This document shows, in pieces, positions 32,399 through 44,892 of a DNA stretch of 64,000 nucleotides. This DNA comes from Cryptomeria japonica (lineage: Eukaryota; Streptophyta; Pinopsida; Cupressales; Cupressaceae). The number at the start of each line of letters is the position of its first letter. Within the stretch, counting starts at the first letter, position 1. The stretch covers positions 654,506,468 through 654,570,467 of the forward strand of contig NC_081409.1 of the NCBI RefSeq assembly GCF_030272615.1, given 5' to 3'. Under the pieces are notes generated by a model. That model worked only from the letters and a program-made list of their open reading frames with translations. It had not been told where the DNA came from and made no database searches. The position numbers and the translations under genes were made by a program.

Positions 32399-33770
32399 TG
32401 GAATATTGTAATTTTTCCCTTGAGCTAAAAAATGAGTGATTTGTTTCTATCTTTGGCATGTCAGCTATTTTTTTAGAAAGAGAGTTGTTGTAGTAACGAT
32501 GTTTATACATTGAGGCAATTGTAATTTGGGTATCACCATGCAATCATATGATAAAACGATCAATGAAAAAAAGTTGAATTATATAAATTTTGCAAATATG
32601 AGTACGTGTTTTCATTGATGTCAAACTTGTTGGTTTGTTGTTGACCCAGATGTGTAACTTGGTAATGTTCTTGGTTTGGATGTAGTCTAGAGGAGTGTAG
32701 TAACAATAAGTTAGTCCAAAATTCATGTAGATTTATGGATCTTGTTTGTAGATGATTTAGATGGTATGTCATGACATATTATGGAGTTTCTAGAGCTTTA
32801 GTGACGATCTTTGAGCTCTGCAATTGATATTTAGCTAAGTGTGATCGTTCTTGTGAGTAGTCTATTAGTCAGTATTTAGTCTAAGTGGTAGTGCATATAT
32901 GTTTTATTTGTTCAGGTGGTTTCAATATGATGTTGTTGAATGTAAATGCCTATTGTATGCCAGTTTTTAGTAGCTCAAGTGATCTACAGATAGAGATATT
33001 TTGGTTTGGGTTCCAGTTGGTACTGTAACATAGCAGTAGTTTATAGGAGTATGCTGAATTTCTCTACCTTTAGTTTATTGAACTTATGTTGTTTGTTTGT
33101 TTTGGTTTCTTCATGTCAAGTGTTGTTGTGTTTGACATATGCAAGTATGTCTGGTTGTCCTATTGAAGTTTGAGTGAATGCGTTAATAGTGTTATCATGT
33201 GGGGCTGAACTGTGAGGTTTTTATTTCACATAGAACTACACATTATTTATCGACTGAATATTTTATATTTACATATTACACCTTAAAGTTTCAAAAGTAC
33301 AAAAAATTAGTAATGAATGCAGTTTCTGGTGTATTTTAAAAAACAAAATATAATCAATATTTTAGTGGATGTGGTTCTTAGCAATTCAATTTTATTACTA
33401 TCTCTCATTTAAAATTTGTGTATCTTTCCCTGGAGAAGGGATCTTCACAAGTAATTATTGCATCATGCCTTGAGATCATGCACCTTACTCTTGCAATTCC
33501 ATCTTAGAGATAGTGACCTCCTTGGCCTTCTGCCTAAATATTGTGACAGGTTTCTCATATAGTGAGATAGTTCTTACTGTGGCTTTTTCCATCTTGATTT
33601 CTCCACATAAAAATCTTGTTGTTCATGTGTTATTTCTTTTCTGCTTTCAGTTTTTAACTTAAAATTGTGCATATGGTAAATGACCTAAAAGTTAAGTGAA
33701 TGGATAAATCTAATTAATTTTTGACATATGTTGATTCACAACCCCTCTTAGTATCACAAAGTGTTCAATA
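32399..33770 (+). mobile_element. Copia LTR (3' LTR of the 30.7-32.4 kb relic)
   Basis: It starts TGGAATATTGTAA at 32399, directly after a purine tract, and ends near 33770 (GTGTTCAATA, CA decayed to TA). About 30 bases from its end is the box GATTCACAACCCCTCTTAGTA, matching the C-rich box of the other two LTR families in this window. Length about 1,372 bp. No gene inside. Confidence 0.6.
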
Positions 33771-33820
33771 ATAAAATTCTAAGTGTATGAATTTTTAATC
33801 ATTTTTATCCACATAAACAA

Positions 33821-34400
33821 TGTTGAACACACCAAATACTAAGAGGGGCTGTGAATAAGTATTTGAAAAACCTAAACCCTTTGGCACAATTCAAATTCAA
33901 TCTCCTTTATATAGATTAGCATAAATGAACAAATCACAATATGACACTTGATTTACTTGGAAAACCCAATAAGAAAAAAACCACATGTATTAGAATTTTA
34001 TTTAAGGCTCATTACCTAAGGAAGCACACTACTCCTAGGAGGACTTGCTAAAGAGGTTCTCTACCTTAGAGATTAAATCTCCCAAAGAAGGGTAGATGAA
34101 ACTTGAATTAAAATTCATTATCATTTAGCTCACAACCTTCAACAATATGTTTAGAATGTAGCTACCTTTGACTTACTGTCTCAAGAAATTGTTAAGCGAT
34201 TTAACTCCAAAATCTCTATCAAACACTTTTATTACTTCATACTTCACATCTCACAATCCACATACTCACACTAGCAACTAATTTCATCTTCTATATATAT
34301 CTTTGGCAAGCAAATAAAATATAAAATTGGGTTAGCCATAACATGTTACAAGCAATGACCCCAAAAAGTTGGCCTCAAGGCATATTTGTGGTGAAATTGG
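33821..34400 (-). mobile_element. Second LTR end in opposite orientation
   Basis: From 33821 (TGTTGAACACACC) the minus strand carries the same end box as the preceding LTR: the plus strand reads ATACTAAGAGGGGCTGTGAA. The two ends face each other across about 50 bases (33771-33820). The far end of this LTR is not identified, so 34400 is only the extent that still looks LTR-like. Confidence 0.45.
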
Positions 34401-36540
34401 TCCAAACTAGAAGATAGGGAGGACCTAAAATATAATATTATGTCTTTATATACAAACCAAAATATCAAACTTGTTGGTTCATATCTCCCAAGTTAGTAAC
34501 AATGTAATGTGTTAATGAAATTTTTAACACTTTACTAGTTAGACAAAAAAATAGAACTTTCAAAAGAATTTATACAATCTAGCTCACATTGAGACATAGA
34601 AAGGCCCAAATACACCTCATCACAACCTCCAAAATTGGCACAAACCCCCAACTATATAGTGCAAGCAAGAGAATAGGCTCTGTCATCTAGATAACCATAA
34701 ATCACCCTCAAAATCAACACCAAACAATATGTGGCACCAAAATAATCAACCACTTTCATGTGGACCACACAGAGACATTCCTTCAACATTCAAAAATATT
34801 TCCATACAATTATTTTATACTATTATACTAAAATAAGCTAGCACAAACCAAACAAATACAAAGTTATTTATTCCCAAAATAATAGAAAATATAGTCATGA
34901 GATAGATCATTATCAGATATACTTGCTATACATATCTATAATGGTGTGATTTTTAAAATTATGGTTTCACCAATTCGAATAGTGTAGCATTATAAATTGT
35001 ATCCGCATACAATTTTGTCCTCACCTAGACCTCACCTTGGGGATCTTTCTTTCAATGCCTGATGACTACTTTGACTATACACACACCTCCCACAAGCTTA
35101 CATTTTCACTTTCTCTTATGTCTCTTTCCTGAATTTGAGTTCTGATTCTTGGGACCAAGCTACTAGGGAACCTTGGTCCTCATAATTAAGATTTAAATTT
35201 GGTCCTTACAATGATTAATTCAAGTGGGTGGGAATTTAGGTCCCATGTTGACCTACTCTGAAAAATTCAAATATCTTCCAAATAGTTAAGTATAAAAGGA
35301 GACCTACCCCTCACATTTTAAGTCTAAGCCTAAGTGCATCTTTCTCAAATACACTAGAAAATTCCATTAAAGTGTGAAAGAAATCAAGGTATACATTTCA
35401 ATTATAAGAATTCATTTTTTAGATATAGCCTTTCCCTCAAAAGGAAAGCATCTTGTTGCAATTCAATTCTATTTTCATCATAATTATCATTTCAATTTCA
35501 AGGTTAATTCCTAAATTGGGATTCAACCCAAGGAACACCCATGTCCTCAACCCCTTTTCCTCTCTTTTTGTGTGCAAGAATAAATTCAAGAGCTACGATC
35601 AAATATTTCAAGATTTGATGAGGATGAACAGGTTTAGATTTTGAAGGAGCAAAAACCGAACGACCAAGGTGACCTACCACCACTATCCTAAGAATGTTTC
35701 CCAATCTTCTAATACTAAATCCAATGTGTTTTTCTTATCTAAAGAGGATCCAATTTACGCATTAAAAATTTACAAGACAAGGGTGACCTACCACCATAGT
35801 CTTGACAAAATTTACAATTATAGCTTCTTGTTGCAAATGAGTTCTGCAACTCTTGATTGAATAAGATACAGTCGATTGATAGTCTTTTCTTCTTAGCTAG
35901 ATCTCACACTACCGGTTATGAGATCACTCTCTTTGATTCTTTCTCTCTCTTCTCTCTCTCTTTCATAGTCTCACAACTCACTGTTTCACACTTGGATGTT
36001 GCCTTTCTTAGCCACTCGTCATTGGTTTTCTCAATTGTTAGACGTAAATTCTTTCTCACTCACTTTGCAACTCTCTTAGAGTAAATTCTAAGGAAAATAA
36101 TCCTTCTCCGCACTCTAGCTCTCCTTACTCTTCTTCTTCTCTTCAAGCATCAATCTTTTATGTTTCTAGCTCATGTATTTATAATATTGGATTCCCATCA
36201 CAAATTCATTCAAACACTATCATGTTAGGTTTTCCTTTTCCAACTCAATCTGAAACCCCTTTGATTTGATCTATTTTTCAAGGATATGATATTTATGACA
36301 AAATTCAATCACCAGCAGAACTTCACATTCCAATGTACATTTTCTAAATCTAGAGATCTGCACCATGCTTTTCTATTTTTCTCTGTCACTCGTCGTTAAT
36401 GGCTTTGTTGTTGCCTTCACCAAAGAGGTACGAAGATCAAATCTTTTTGTAGGATCAGTGCAGTTGTATTTCCAGCTTGCCTTCCTCAAGCTGCAATCTT
36501 TTGGCATCCTCCGTGACTTGTGGGTTCCTCATTAAAGATG
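34401..36540. other. No gene seen between the duplicated copies
   Basis: AT-rich sequence with a pyrimidine run (35940-35970, TCTCTCTTCTCTCTCTCTTT) and a short direct repeat AGGTGACCTACCACCA (about 35667 and 35786). Part of it may be the left extension of the right duplicated copy, which cannot be tested here. Confidence 0.5.
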
Positions 36541-36903
36541 ACTTGCCTATAGATTTTTTACATCGATGCACACTCCACCGACTTGTGCAATACCTCCAAC
36601 TAGCGTCCAATTGTAATGCTTGTCAACATCCACCTTTTCTTGGATTCCTATGTCGGTTTGACATACTTTATCGACCAAGGTTGATTACCGATTTAGTTTA
36701 TGTTATCGATATGACCATCAACCATCCTCTTTGTTCTATTTACTAGTTGTTATTTCTTCATAACAACCAAACAATCTTCATTCTATCTTTCCATATCTTA
36801 TAGTTATCCTTGTTGAATTTCAGACCCTCTTTCTTCATCATCTTATCTTCCTCAAAATCTTTTCCTCAAGCGGTTAAGATTTTTTGCACATAGAGGACCA
36901 TAG

Positions 36904-38500
36904 TTTTGATACCAATTATTAATCCTATAAGGATCCGGTTCATACTAAGAGGGGGGGTGAATTTGTATTAAGACAATCTATATCTTCAAATCAAAAACTA
37001 TTTACAATAGATTTGAAATCATTCAATCTATCCCTTTAGATGATCTCATACACTTGTTACTCACTTGTGCAATATTATTAATCAAAATATTCACCAACTA
37101 GATATCTGATCAACACATACCCAGACTGACTTATTATTAGATCATAATATTTCATCTATCAGTTTATTATCATTACCGGTAACCACTTTCATATCTCTGA
37201 TAAAAAGTAGTAAACTTATCATGACCAATAATAGGAAATAATGCATGAAAACATAAATACTATGAAAAGACATTCCACACATGAATACCAAGATTTTTGA
37301 TGTGGAAACCAAAATGGGAAAAAGAACAGTGGGAATTGGTACCCACAATAAATTTTACTCTTTTGAAGTATGCCCTATTAGGAGCTTAGCCATGTTAGGA
37401 GCTTACAATATGCTCAGTTAGGAGTCACCCTGTTAAGGGATTTAGCTATCACTCCAGCTAGGATCAACCTAGTTATAGGATTTAAACACTCTTTTGTGAG
37501 CTACCCTTTTAGGGGACTTATATGGAAAAGCCCTGCTAGGACCTACCCAGTTAAGGGATTTATGTTGTTGTAATTGTTAGAGAACATCAGTGAAAAATGA
37601 TCTGTTACTTTGCACTTTTAACTTGCTAGATTAGATCTAGTTATGCTTCATAATCTACAACACTCAGATGGATCTCTATCTTCTTTGGGACAACTTGAAT
37701 CTTTCTCCTAATGCCACTGACACAAGAAATATCAGTTGTGTTGCCCTAAATAGCCATCTCAACTAGGTCGACCACAAAACCCTAATTACATCTTGAATTT
37801 ACAATACAAATCATAAAAGATCATCACATATTGTTATACAGATCATTACAACAAATTACAATGCAATATGAACTGTTGGTTGATCGTAACCCATCGTGAA
37901 AATCCAATCTGTATCCTTAAAACATTCTACTAAGCGTTTCACTGATTCCCAAGAAATTCTTCCTTGAATCGTGCCAAAAGAAAAATTAAATCTTTCACGT
38001 GATTTGTGCCTTGTTACTGACTTCATGTAGACTCGTCGTCGATCATCGACATAATAAAAATCATTACCGGTTGAGTGAATTCATCACTAGTCCTAAAACC
38101 CTACTAAAACCTTAGCATAACACCATTAAAAATTCAAAACGTGCCTTCTGGTAATCAACATAGGATGTGGTTTCAGTCACATACACAAATCCATCATAAA
38201 AGCTTATGTCTCAAACCATAAGTCTCCAACCATAACTATTTTACAAATTCCATAAAAATCTTTTTTGTTACAAGTTGAAGTCCTAATTCTCAGTCATGCC
38301 AGTAAACCCTGTCACACTTACAAATTCTAAATCCGGTAGACCAAAATACTTATCCAACAAGTCAGAAATCAAAATTCATCTGTAACCATCATCAAACATT
38401 AATTGACATAGGTTGCCATCAATGACAACATAAATAACTGATCATGTCATCTTCCTCTACTGGTACAGTCATCAACTCATTTGCATTAGTTATGCAAACA
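36904..38500 (-). mobile_element. Copia-type LTR with decayed primer site, right copy
   Basis: Duplicate of 364-1935. The primer-binding site (36904-36914) has a C-to-T change and the LTR inner end reads TATTAATCC (TG changed to TA) at 36917. The C-rich box (minus strand) is better preserved here: plus strand ACTAAGAGGGGGGGTGAAT near 36945. The outer end at 38500 is tentative, placed by the same reasoning as in the left copy. There is an extra stretch near 38160-38220 not seen on the left. Confidence 0.6.
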
Positions 38501-38694
38501 ATTAGGGTTTATGATTTAATGATTTATTGGAGGAATAAAATAAAAAGGGGCACACTTAGGGTAAAGGGCCCAATTTTATGATCTATGAAGTGATGAAATA
38601 TGACTTTAGATTTAATTAAATTAATTAATTAAATTCTTAAAGAGAACTTACAATGCAAGATGGAAACACACTAAGGTGGGTGCTAAACTAAGCA

Positions 38695-39400
38695 TAGAAT
38701 TGTACCACCCTAGCAAGGGTGTACAATTTACGATGCTACAATAGTTGATAAGCAGTTAAATGGTGTATTGAAGACTAACCACATATACATCATGCATCTG
38801 GTGAAGCAAGTGCTAGGTCTGGAGTTTTTACTGCCCCGTAATAGGCACATGGTCAGCTCTGACATCCCATGTTTTTTCCTAGCCATGCTCTTATATGCGG
38901 GGGTTTCTAGGGAATGGGCAAAGAAGATCACCCAGATGTTGGTTGAGCATAAGTATCTGAAGGGAATTGATGTTGTGCCTTACAATGTGGATGGGGCACA
39001 TGGGCACTCATCATTCCCCTACCAGACAACTACTATTGTGGGGGACCTCAGGAGGTAAAACACCCAATTGTATATACTGAACAATTCGAGTTGCTACAGG
39101 GTCGACAGGATAACATAAGCATGAACATAAATTTTCTCCTCTATTTGGCCAAAACCAAGGAACTCGAATGGAATGATTGGCACTAGGACTATCTAACCAA
39201 TGAAGGGTTTCTTGACAAATCTGAATTCGAAAAACAAGATGCTAAGGAGATTGTTGGACAATTGGAGCTAGGGAGTAGAGAGGAGTGGATTTTTCAATAT
39301 TGGTGGGACATAAGGGATTTTGCAAGAGGGGAAGCCCATGCCAACTATAGAGAGGACTTCCATGTCATCCTCCTTGCCAATTAAGTCAGGGCCACAATTG
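38695..39400 (+). pseudogene. Relic of unknown protein, right copy
   Basis: The better of two copies. Reading begins about YDATIVDKQLNGVLK, continues through FFLAMLLYAGVSREWAKK and GHSSFPYQTTTIVGDLRR, then after a one-base shift near 39056 continues with VKHPIVYTEQFELLQGR, NFLLYLAKTKELEWNDW and GQLELGSREEWIFQYW to about FHVILLAN. That is roughly 230 residues, mixed hydrophobic and acidic, with no signal peptide or obvious membrane segment. One in-frame TAG replaces the Trp codon of the left copy (WHWDYL). Codon-like conservation between copies supports former coding. Function unknown. Confidence 0.6.
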
Positions 39401-40995
39401 TCTAAGCAGAATGAGAGGTTGTGAATGTAGCAATGCCAAGACACCGATGAGCTCAAACTGCTTGAAGAATGGGGCACTAAACCAATATTTGTGTTTGGTC
39501 TAGTTCTATATTTTTTTGTTACTGGTAGACTAGTACTCAGTTAGATTACTCCTATGTTATAGACTATAATTTAGCCTCAGGGGTCTTTTTATAACAAAGG
39601 TTTTGGAAATAGTCCTTTGTATATTGTTACTGCTTGGAAAGAAAGCATTAAATGGAATATATTAATATAAAATAATATTTTTTATGTATTTGCATGTTTT
39701 TTATAAGGGTATTCTTATAATTTTAGTTATGTATTTGCTGGTTATGTATTTCAATTATGAATATTTATATCTCCTCAGTGCAACAAAACATTTAAGCGTT
39801 CTATATTTTTATAAAGAGTTCATCATTATTCAACAACAATGTAGTAATGTAGGCATTGGGCCTTGGCCCATCATGATTAGAATCTAGCATTCATGGAAAG
39901 TGATTATTATTATAATGTATCATCAACGTTATCTAATGATGTGTAAGTGTTCTATGTTTCTATAAAGAGTTCATCGTTATTCATCAGCACTATAGCAAAG
40001 TAGGCATTGGGCCTTGGACCATCATGATTAGAATCTAGTATTCATGGAAAGTGGCTATTAATAGAATGTTATCATCACAGTTATATAATGACATATAAGC
40101 ATTCTATGGTTCTATAAAGAGTTCATCATTATTTATCAGCAGTAAAGAGTTGTTTTTTTTTTGCACATTTGTTAATTTTTATTTAATAAATACATGTAAG
40201 AAAGAGACCAATAAAATATATCCTCAAACATAAATCGAGTATTTTCATCAAATTTGCAACAAGGATAGACGAAATCAAATTAAAAAATTAACTGCAACAC
40301 CTTAAATTTATGTAATATTACTATGTTACTCCATTGGGACTTGAATTCATGAAATACATAATGTACTATGACTGAATTTGATAAATAGCTTGTAGATCTA
40401 AGAAAATGTTGCCTTACAACATATCCAAAATGTTTAAGCAATATAATTGAATCCTTTAATCAAAGCATAAACATGAACTACATACAACACAACAATTCAA
40501 AGAATGAAACAAATCCTTGATTAAATTCCATTCAAAAAATAATAGAAGCACACAATGGAGAAAAAAAAACTTGAATTATATTTCATTGATTCAAAATTTA
40601 TTTGCGATAATACAAAATATATGTCAATTCTTGAAATTCTGCAAGAAATTTGATACAAGACTCATTTTAATTTCTCTGCAGATTGACATTATAGATTTCT
40701 CATTCACTTGGACATGTTATTGGATCCTAGATTCAGATTTCTAAACATATGACTCAAAGCAGAGACTTCATAATCGAGACTATGGAACCTTGTCTCATGG
40801 CCTTGAATTACCATGAGACTACTCTTGGTGGTCCTTGTGTACTGTATCCTGTCAAGTCCAAAAAGTGGGCTGAAGGCACTAGCTGCTGCTACCTTAGAAA
40901 CTGGGATGATAGGGAGTGAAATTTTTTGGCAACCTTCCAAAAATGACATTGTCACTCCAAAATTGTAGGGGGACAAAAAGGTAAAAAAACAACGA
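39401..40995. other. Non-coding stretch, right copy
   Basis: Matches 2926-4303 plus 12277-12403. It includes the 152-bp tandem repeat and the empty target site (40868-40872) of the 4309-12276 element. No gene seen. Confidence 0.6.
39794..40145. repeat. 152-bp tandem repeat, 2.3 units, right copy
   Basis: Units start at about 39794, 39945 and 40097, a period of 151-152 bases, so the amplification predates the segmental duplication. Confidence 0.85.
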
Positions 40996-43900
40996 CTAGT
41001 CTTCCTCCTCATCTAAGCTTTGTTGGAGGATGACACAAAACTTGTTGTACCATTTATCCATTTTGTTTTCAGGGCAATCAAAAGTCTTTATGCCTTGCAA
41101 CCTATTCATTTCAGTCTTAGTTGTTTGAGGTGGGGCCCCCACTGCATCCACAACAAACTTATGATACAACCCATCCACATCCATGATCCTATCCAAAATT
41201 TTACTATAGGAAGCCTCTTCACCTGGATCAGATTTCAATGCTTCAAGGACTCCTATAGCCTTTTCAAAATTTGCATGCTAGAGGTTCAACTCCTTAATGT
41301 GTTGCATTAGTGTCAAAATTGATGGAATGTCCCACCATTGTAGCCCCTTGAGTGATTCAACCCTATCACTCATTTCTTTCTTTTCCTTCTCAATGATTGG
41401 GAGCTCCTTGATCAATTGATTATAGTTTTTTCATGTCCCTTCAATTTCCTTTGCTTCACTCTTTGTATTTTGAGATGATGTCAAAAGATTCTCCTTCAAT
41501 TGTTTCCCCTTTGGAAACCAAGTAGCCCAAATAGGCTGAAAGAATAAAAGAATGGAATCCAAATCACTGTCAATCTTGGTTAGAGAAGAATAATTAGCAT
41601 GGACTTCCTCTAAATTATCCATGACTCTACCGACTACCTTAAAAATTGAAGCCTTTCTAATCTCAAAATAATTATTTTAAGCTTCCTCTTTGGTTTCTTG
41701 TAGCTCCTTTATGGCTTTCTCTAACTATTCAGGTCTTGTTCCTCCTAAGGTCCCTGTCTCAGCTTTATTCAATTTTTCATTCAACTTGAAATTTTTAATG
41801 AATAATAAATGATAACTATGATTAAGCTGGTCCAAACTATCCCTGAGAACAATGTGCTTTGCCTCTAAATCTTTTATCACTATCTGGGCGAATTGGGCTG
41901 CATGGGAAGTCAAAGAAACAACCTCTCCTGCAGTGGTGTCACTGGCTATCATCAAAATTGCTTCCCCCCTTTGTTGTTCAAATCCAAAAGGAATGATTGG
42001 CTGATTGGAATTTGATCCTCTAGCCCAAACTCCAAATGCTTTGATATCTACATTTATCCCCGACCCATAGTTCTCATATTATTTAGCATACCTTGGGTCA
42101 TTTTGCCTTATTACTTGGTCTAACAAAAATATTTTTCTATGGTCTCATCCTAGGAATAGGAGCATGCCACTTTTGGCAACCATTTCCCTTGCCTCCTCAG
42201 GGATACATTGAATGTTGTCAGGGTCCACATTTATTTCTTCCCCCTCAGCTACATTTCTCAAGTTTTCCTTGAGACAAAAAGATTTGAACTCAGGGTAATT
42301 CACAAAATTGTCATTTGACATGAACTCCCTTGAGGCAGCCACTTTCTCATCATCCACCTCATGTATAGGGATGACACTAGGAACCAAATCGTCGTTCATG
42401 TCATCCAGTTGCTCTACTGCTTGATCCTCATTGAAAAAAACTTTAGGAGGGGAAGCAGGAGGCACATTGGGATCATCAGTCTCACGAATATCTACAAAAT
42501 CTAAGATCTTTGTGTTTACTTTATCTACTCTTCTTATATCTCCCATGAATAGCCTCCTTTCTTTTTTTGCTGATTTGCAGGACCTAGGTTGCCCATATTT
42601 TGTGATAACCACCCCTTTTTTGGAAAATGTGCGGATATCAACAACAGACTACTCTTGAAAATTTTCTCCCTTATTCTTGGCTTCCTTCCTCTAGATGTCC
42701 TTTTGAATTATTTCATCACCATGCCATAGGAGAATGATCATTCTGGTAATGTTAGATTCAAACTCCTCTCTAAAAGCCCATTGTAGTTTTCATCCTCTTC
42801 CATTCTCTACTTCTCTATCCTTTTTAGCAGCTCCCATTTCTTCTTCCTTTGGATGGCCTCATCTCATAGAGCATTCCTTAATATGTCTTCTATTTCGTAA
42901 AATTAGTGATGGTAGCTTCTTTCTTTGAGCTTATTTAGCCTTAAAACCCCTATGTATCCCTTGGGATCATAATTTCTATCTATAGCTACCTTAAGCCTGT
43001 AATTCTTGATCAAAAAAACCTGGATCTTCTCCATATTATCATATCTAATGTTGAATTCGTTGAAGCTAGTGGCTTTGGGGAGATGCTTCCCTTCTAGGAT
43101 TTGATCTTTATCTAACCACATCATTTTCCACATGAATTCCAAAAATACAAGCCTAGGAGATACAAAACTTGGTAACCTTGTGAGGAGCCTTGTCAAAACC
43201 ATAGCACCTTATAATTGCATAGCCATCATAGAAGAATAAGTATCCAAAATTATGGCTAAAATCCCCTTCTGCATATTGTACATTTTGATCCCTACAGGAT
43301 TTTATTCTTAATACCTTAATTATGTGTGCAAGCAACCTTGTTATTACAACATTAAACATATCCAAAACCCTTTTGACAAAATAATCAAAGAATAAACAAT
43401 AATCCCCAAAGCGAGAGCCCTTGTCCCACACTTGTGTCCATCTTTATATAGGACATGGTAATTTTAGTTGTGGATCTAGCATTCTGATGTTCAGTTTTGG
43501 TGACCATGTTAACTTGTTCTAATACAAAATAAGATGGTACACCAAATAATAGTTCTTGAAGTTTAGTGCAGGTGTTTCATCTTTTCCCTTCATTAGGCTC
43601 TGATATAACTTTATTTAAAGAATTTTAAAAAAGTAAAAAAATTCATTGTTGGACGGGTGTTGGATAGATAGTGCCAACATCATGTAATCAACTGGAAACA
43701 ATGTGAGCCCACAATAGTCTCCTAGGACTTGGCATAGGAAATAATATGTCCTTACAAAGTAAGTTTCAAACTTATCAAGTGTGAAAGGCTCAGTCTCGGT
43801 GGGCAAGATGTAGCTTATGGAAAATTTGGTGAGCCTTCTCAAAAACATAGGAAGATACTCCCTCCTAATTCTCCCCTTGTTCTTCTCATACATTCTCACC

Positions 43901-44892
43901 AAAGCCTTCTTCTTGATCCCATTAATGGTTGACCTATCCAGCCCAAAACATTCAGTGATAGCCTTTAGAGAGATATCCATAATAACCTATCTTTTTAGGT
44001 TTTTGATAGCAAGGATTGGGGGATAAAATTTCTTAGCCAATTCTTTAATTATGATTGTCTCAATAAATATATTTGGCACTACTAGCCTTCCTAGGTTCAA
44101 CTTCCAACAATTGGAGATTGAGATAGGTTGTTCCATATTTCCATAGAAGGGATGGAAGACATCCCACCCCCTAAATCTCATTATGGCATCCTTGCATCCA
44201 CCCCCCGTGTCTCTCCACCAGGCCTTGAATGACTCCAATGAGCTAGAGCTGAGGAATAGGTCTAGCAAATATTGGCCCAGTACTTGGATTGCTCTGGTCT
44301 GCCTCCTTGCCAATTCTTCTAATTTGATCATTGTTTCTCTTTCTACTACATTAGTTGTTTTGGGAGGCTCAGCTATTGCTATTGGTTCCTCTTGGGGTTG
44401 ACGGGTTTCTTCTGCAATAGGGGTAGATTCAACCTTCTCTTTAGGAAAGGCTCTCTTCTTTGTTTCCTTCTTCTTTTATGGCTCCTTTGTCATCTTCATT
44501 GTAACTTCCTCCTTTTCAATCACTGGAGGGGTCAGTTGTGTAGGTATTTCTTCAATGGAAGCTCCGGCCTCTCCATCCTTCTTTGATTTTATTTTCTTAG
44601 GAGTAGGCTTCCTTACCTTTGGGGTCGGGGCTTCTTCCTTTGTCTCTTCCTATGAAACCATAATTATAGACCTCTTTTCTTTCTCGGGGGAAGCACTGGC
44701 TTTAGCCTCCTCATCTTTTGCAGGAGATGGTTGACGGTTTGGCCCAACAGTAGGGGCATCCTGTAATTCTTGCAGTGGGGCAATTATGCTCAAAGCGATG
44801 GCATGGGTAACACCAGGGACACTTGAGATAGCTTTAGCCGCTTGGGATTTCTCAGTATCAGGTCTTGCGGTTTTCTCAACAAGGGAGGCCAT
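40996..44892 (-). pseudogene. 1,300-codon ORF relic of unknown function, right copy
   Basis: Paralogue of 12404-16327, from ATG 44892 (MASLVEKTARPD) to TAG 40996. One frame is kept for most of its length, but frame is lost between about 43180 and 42660 through small indels and then regained. Nonsense codons shared with the left copy are at 44476-44478, 43987-43989 and 42903-42905; others are private, such as the ATG-to-TAG change in MVSMEETKEE. Well-kept blocks are LTRKLLARRQ-like helix, KRVLDMFNVVITRLLAHIIK, and the ECFGLDRSTINGIKKKALV segment. Function unknown. It confirms that the left ORF was a real coding sequence. Confidence 0.75.
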
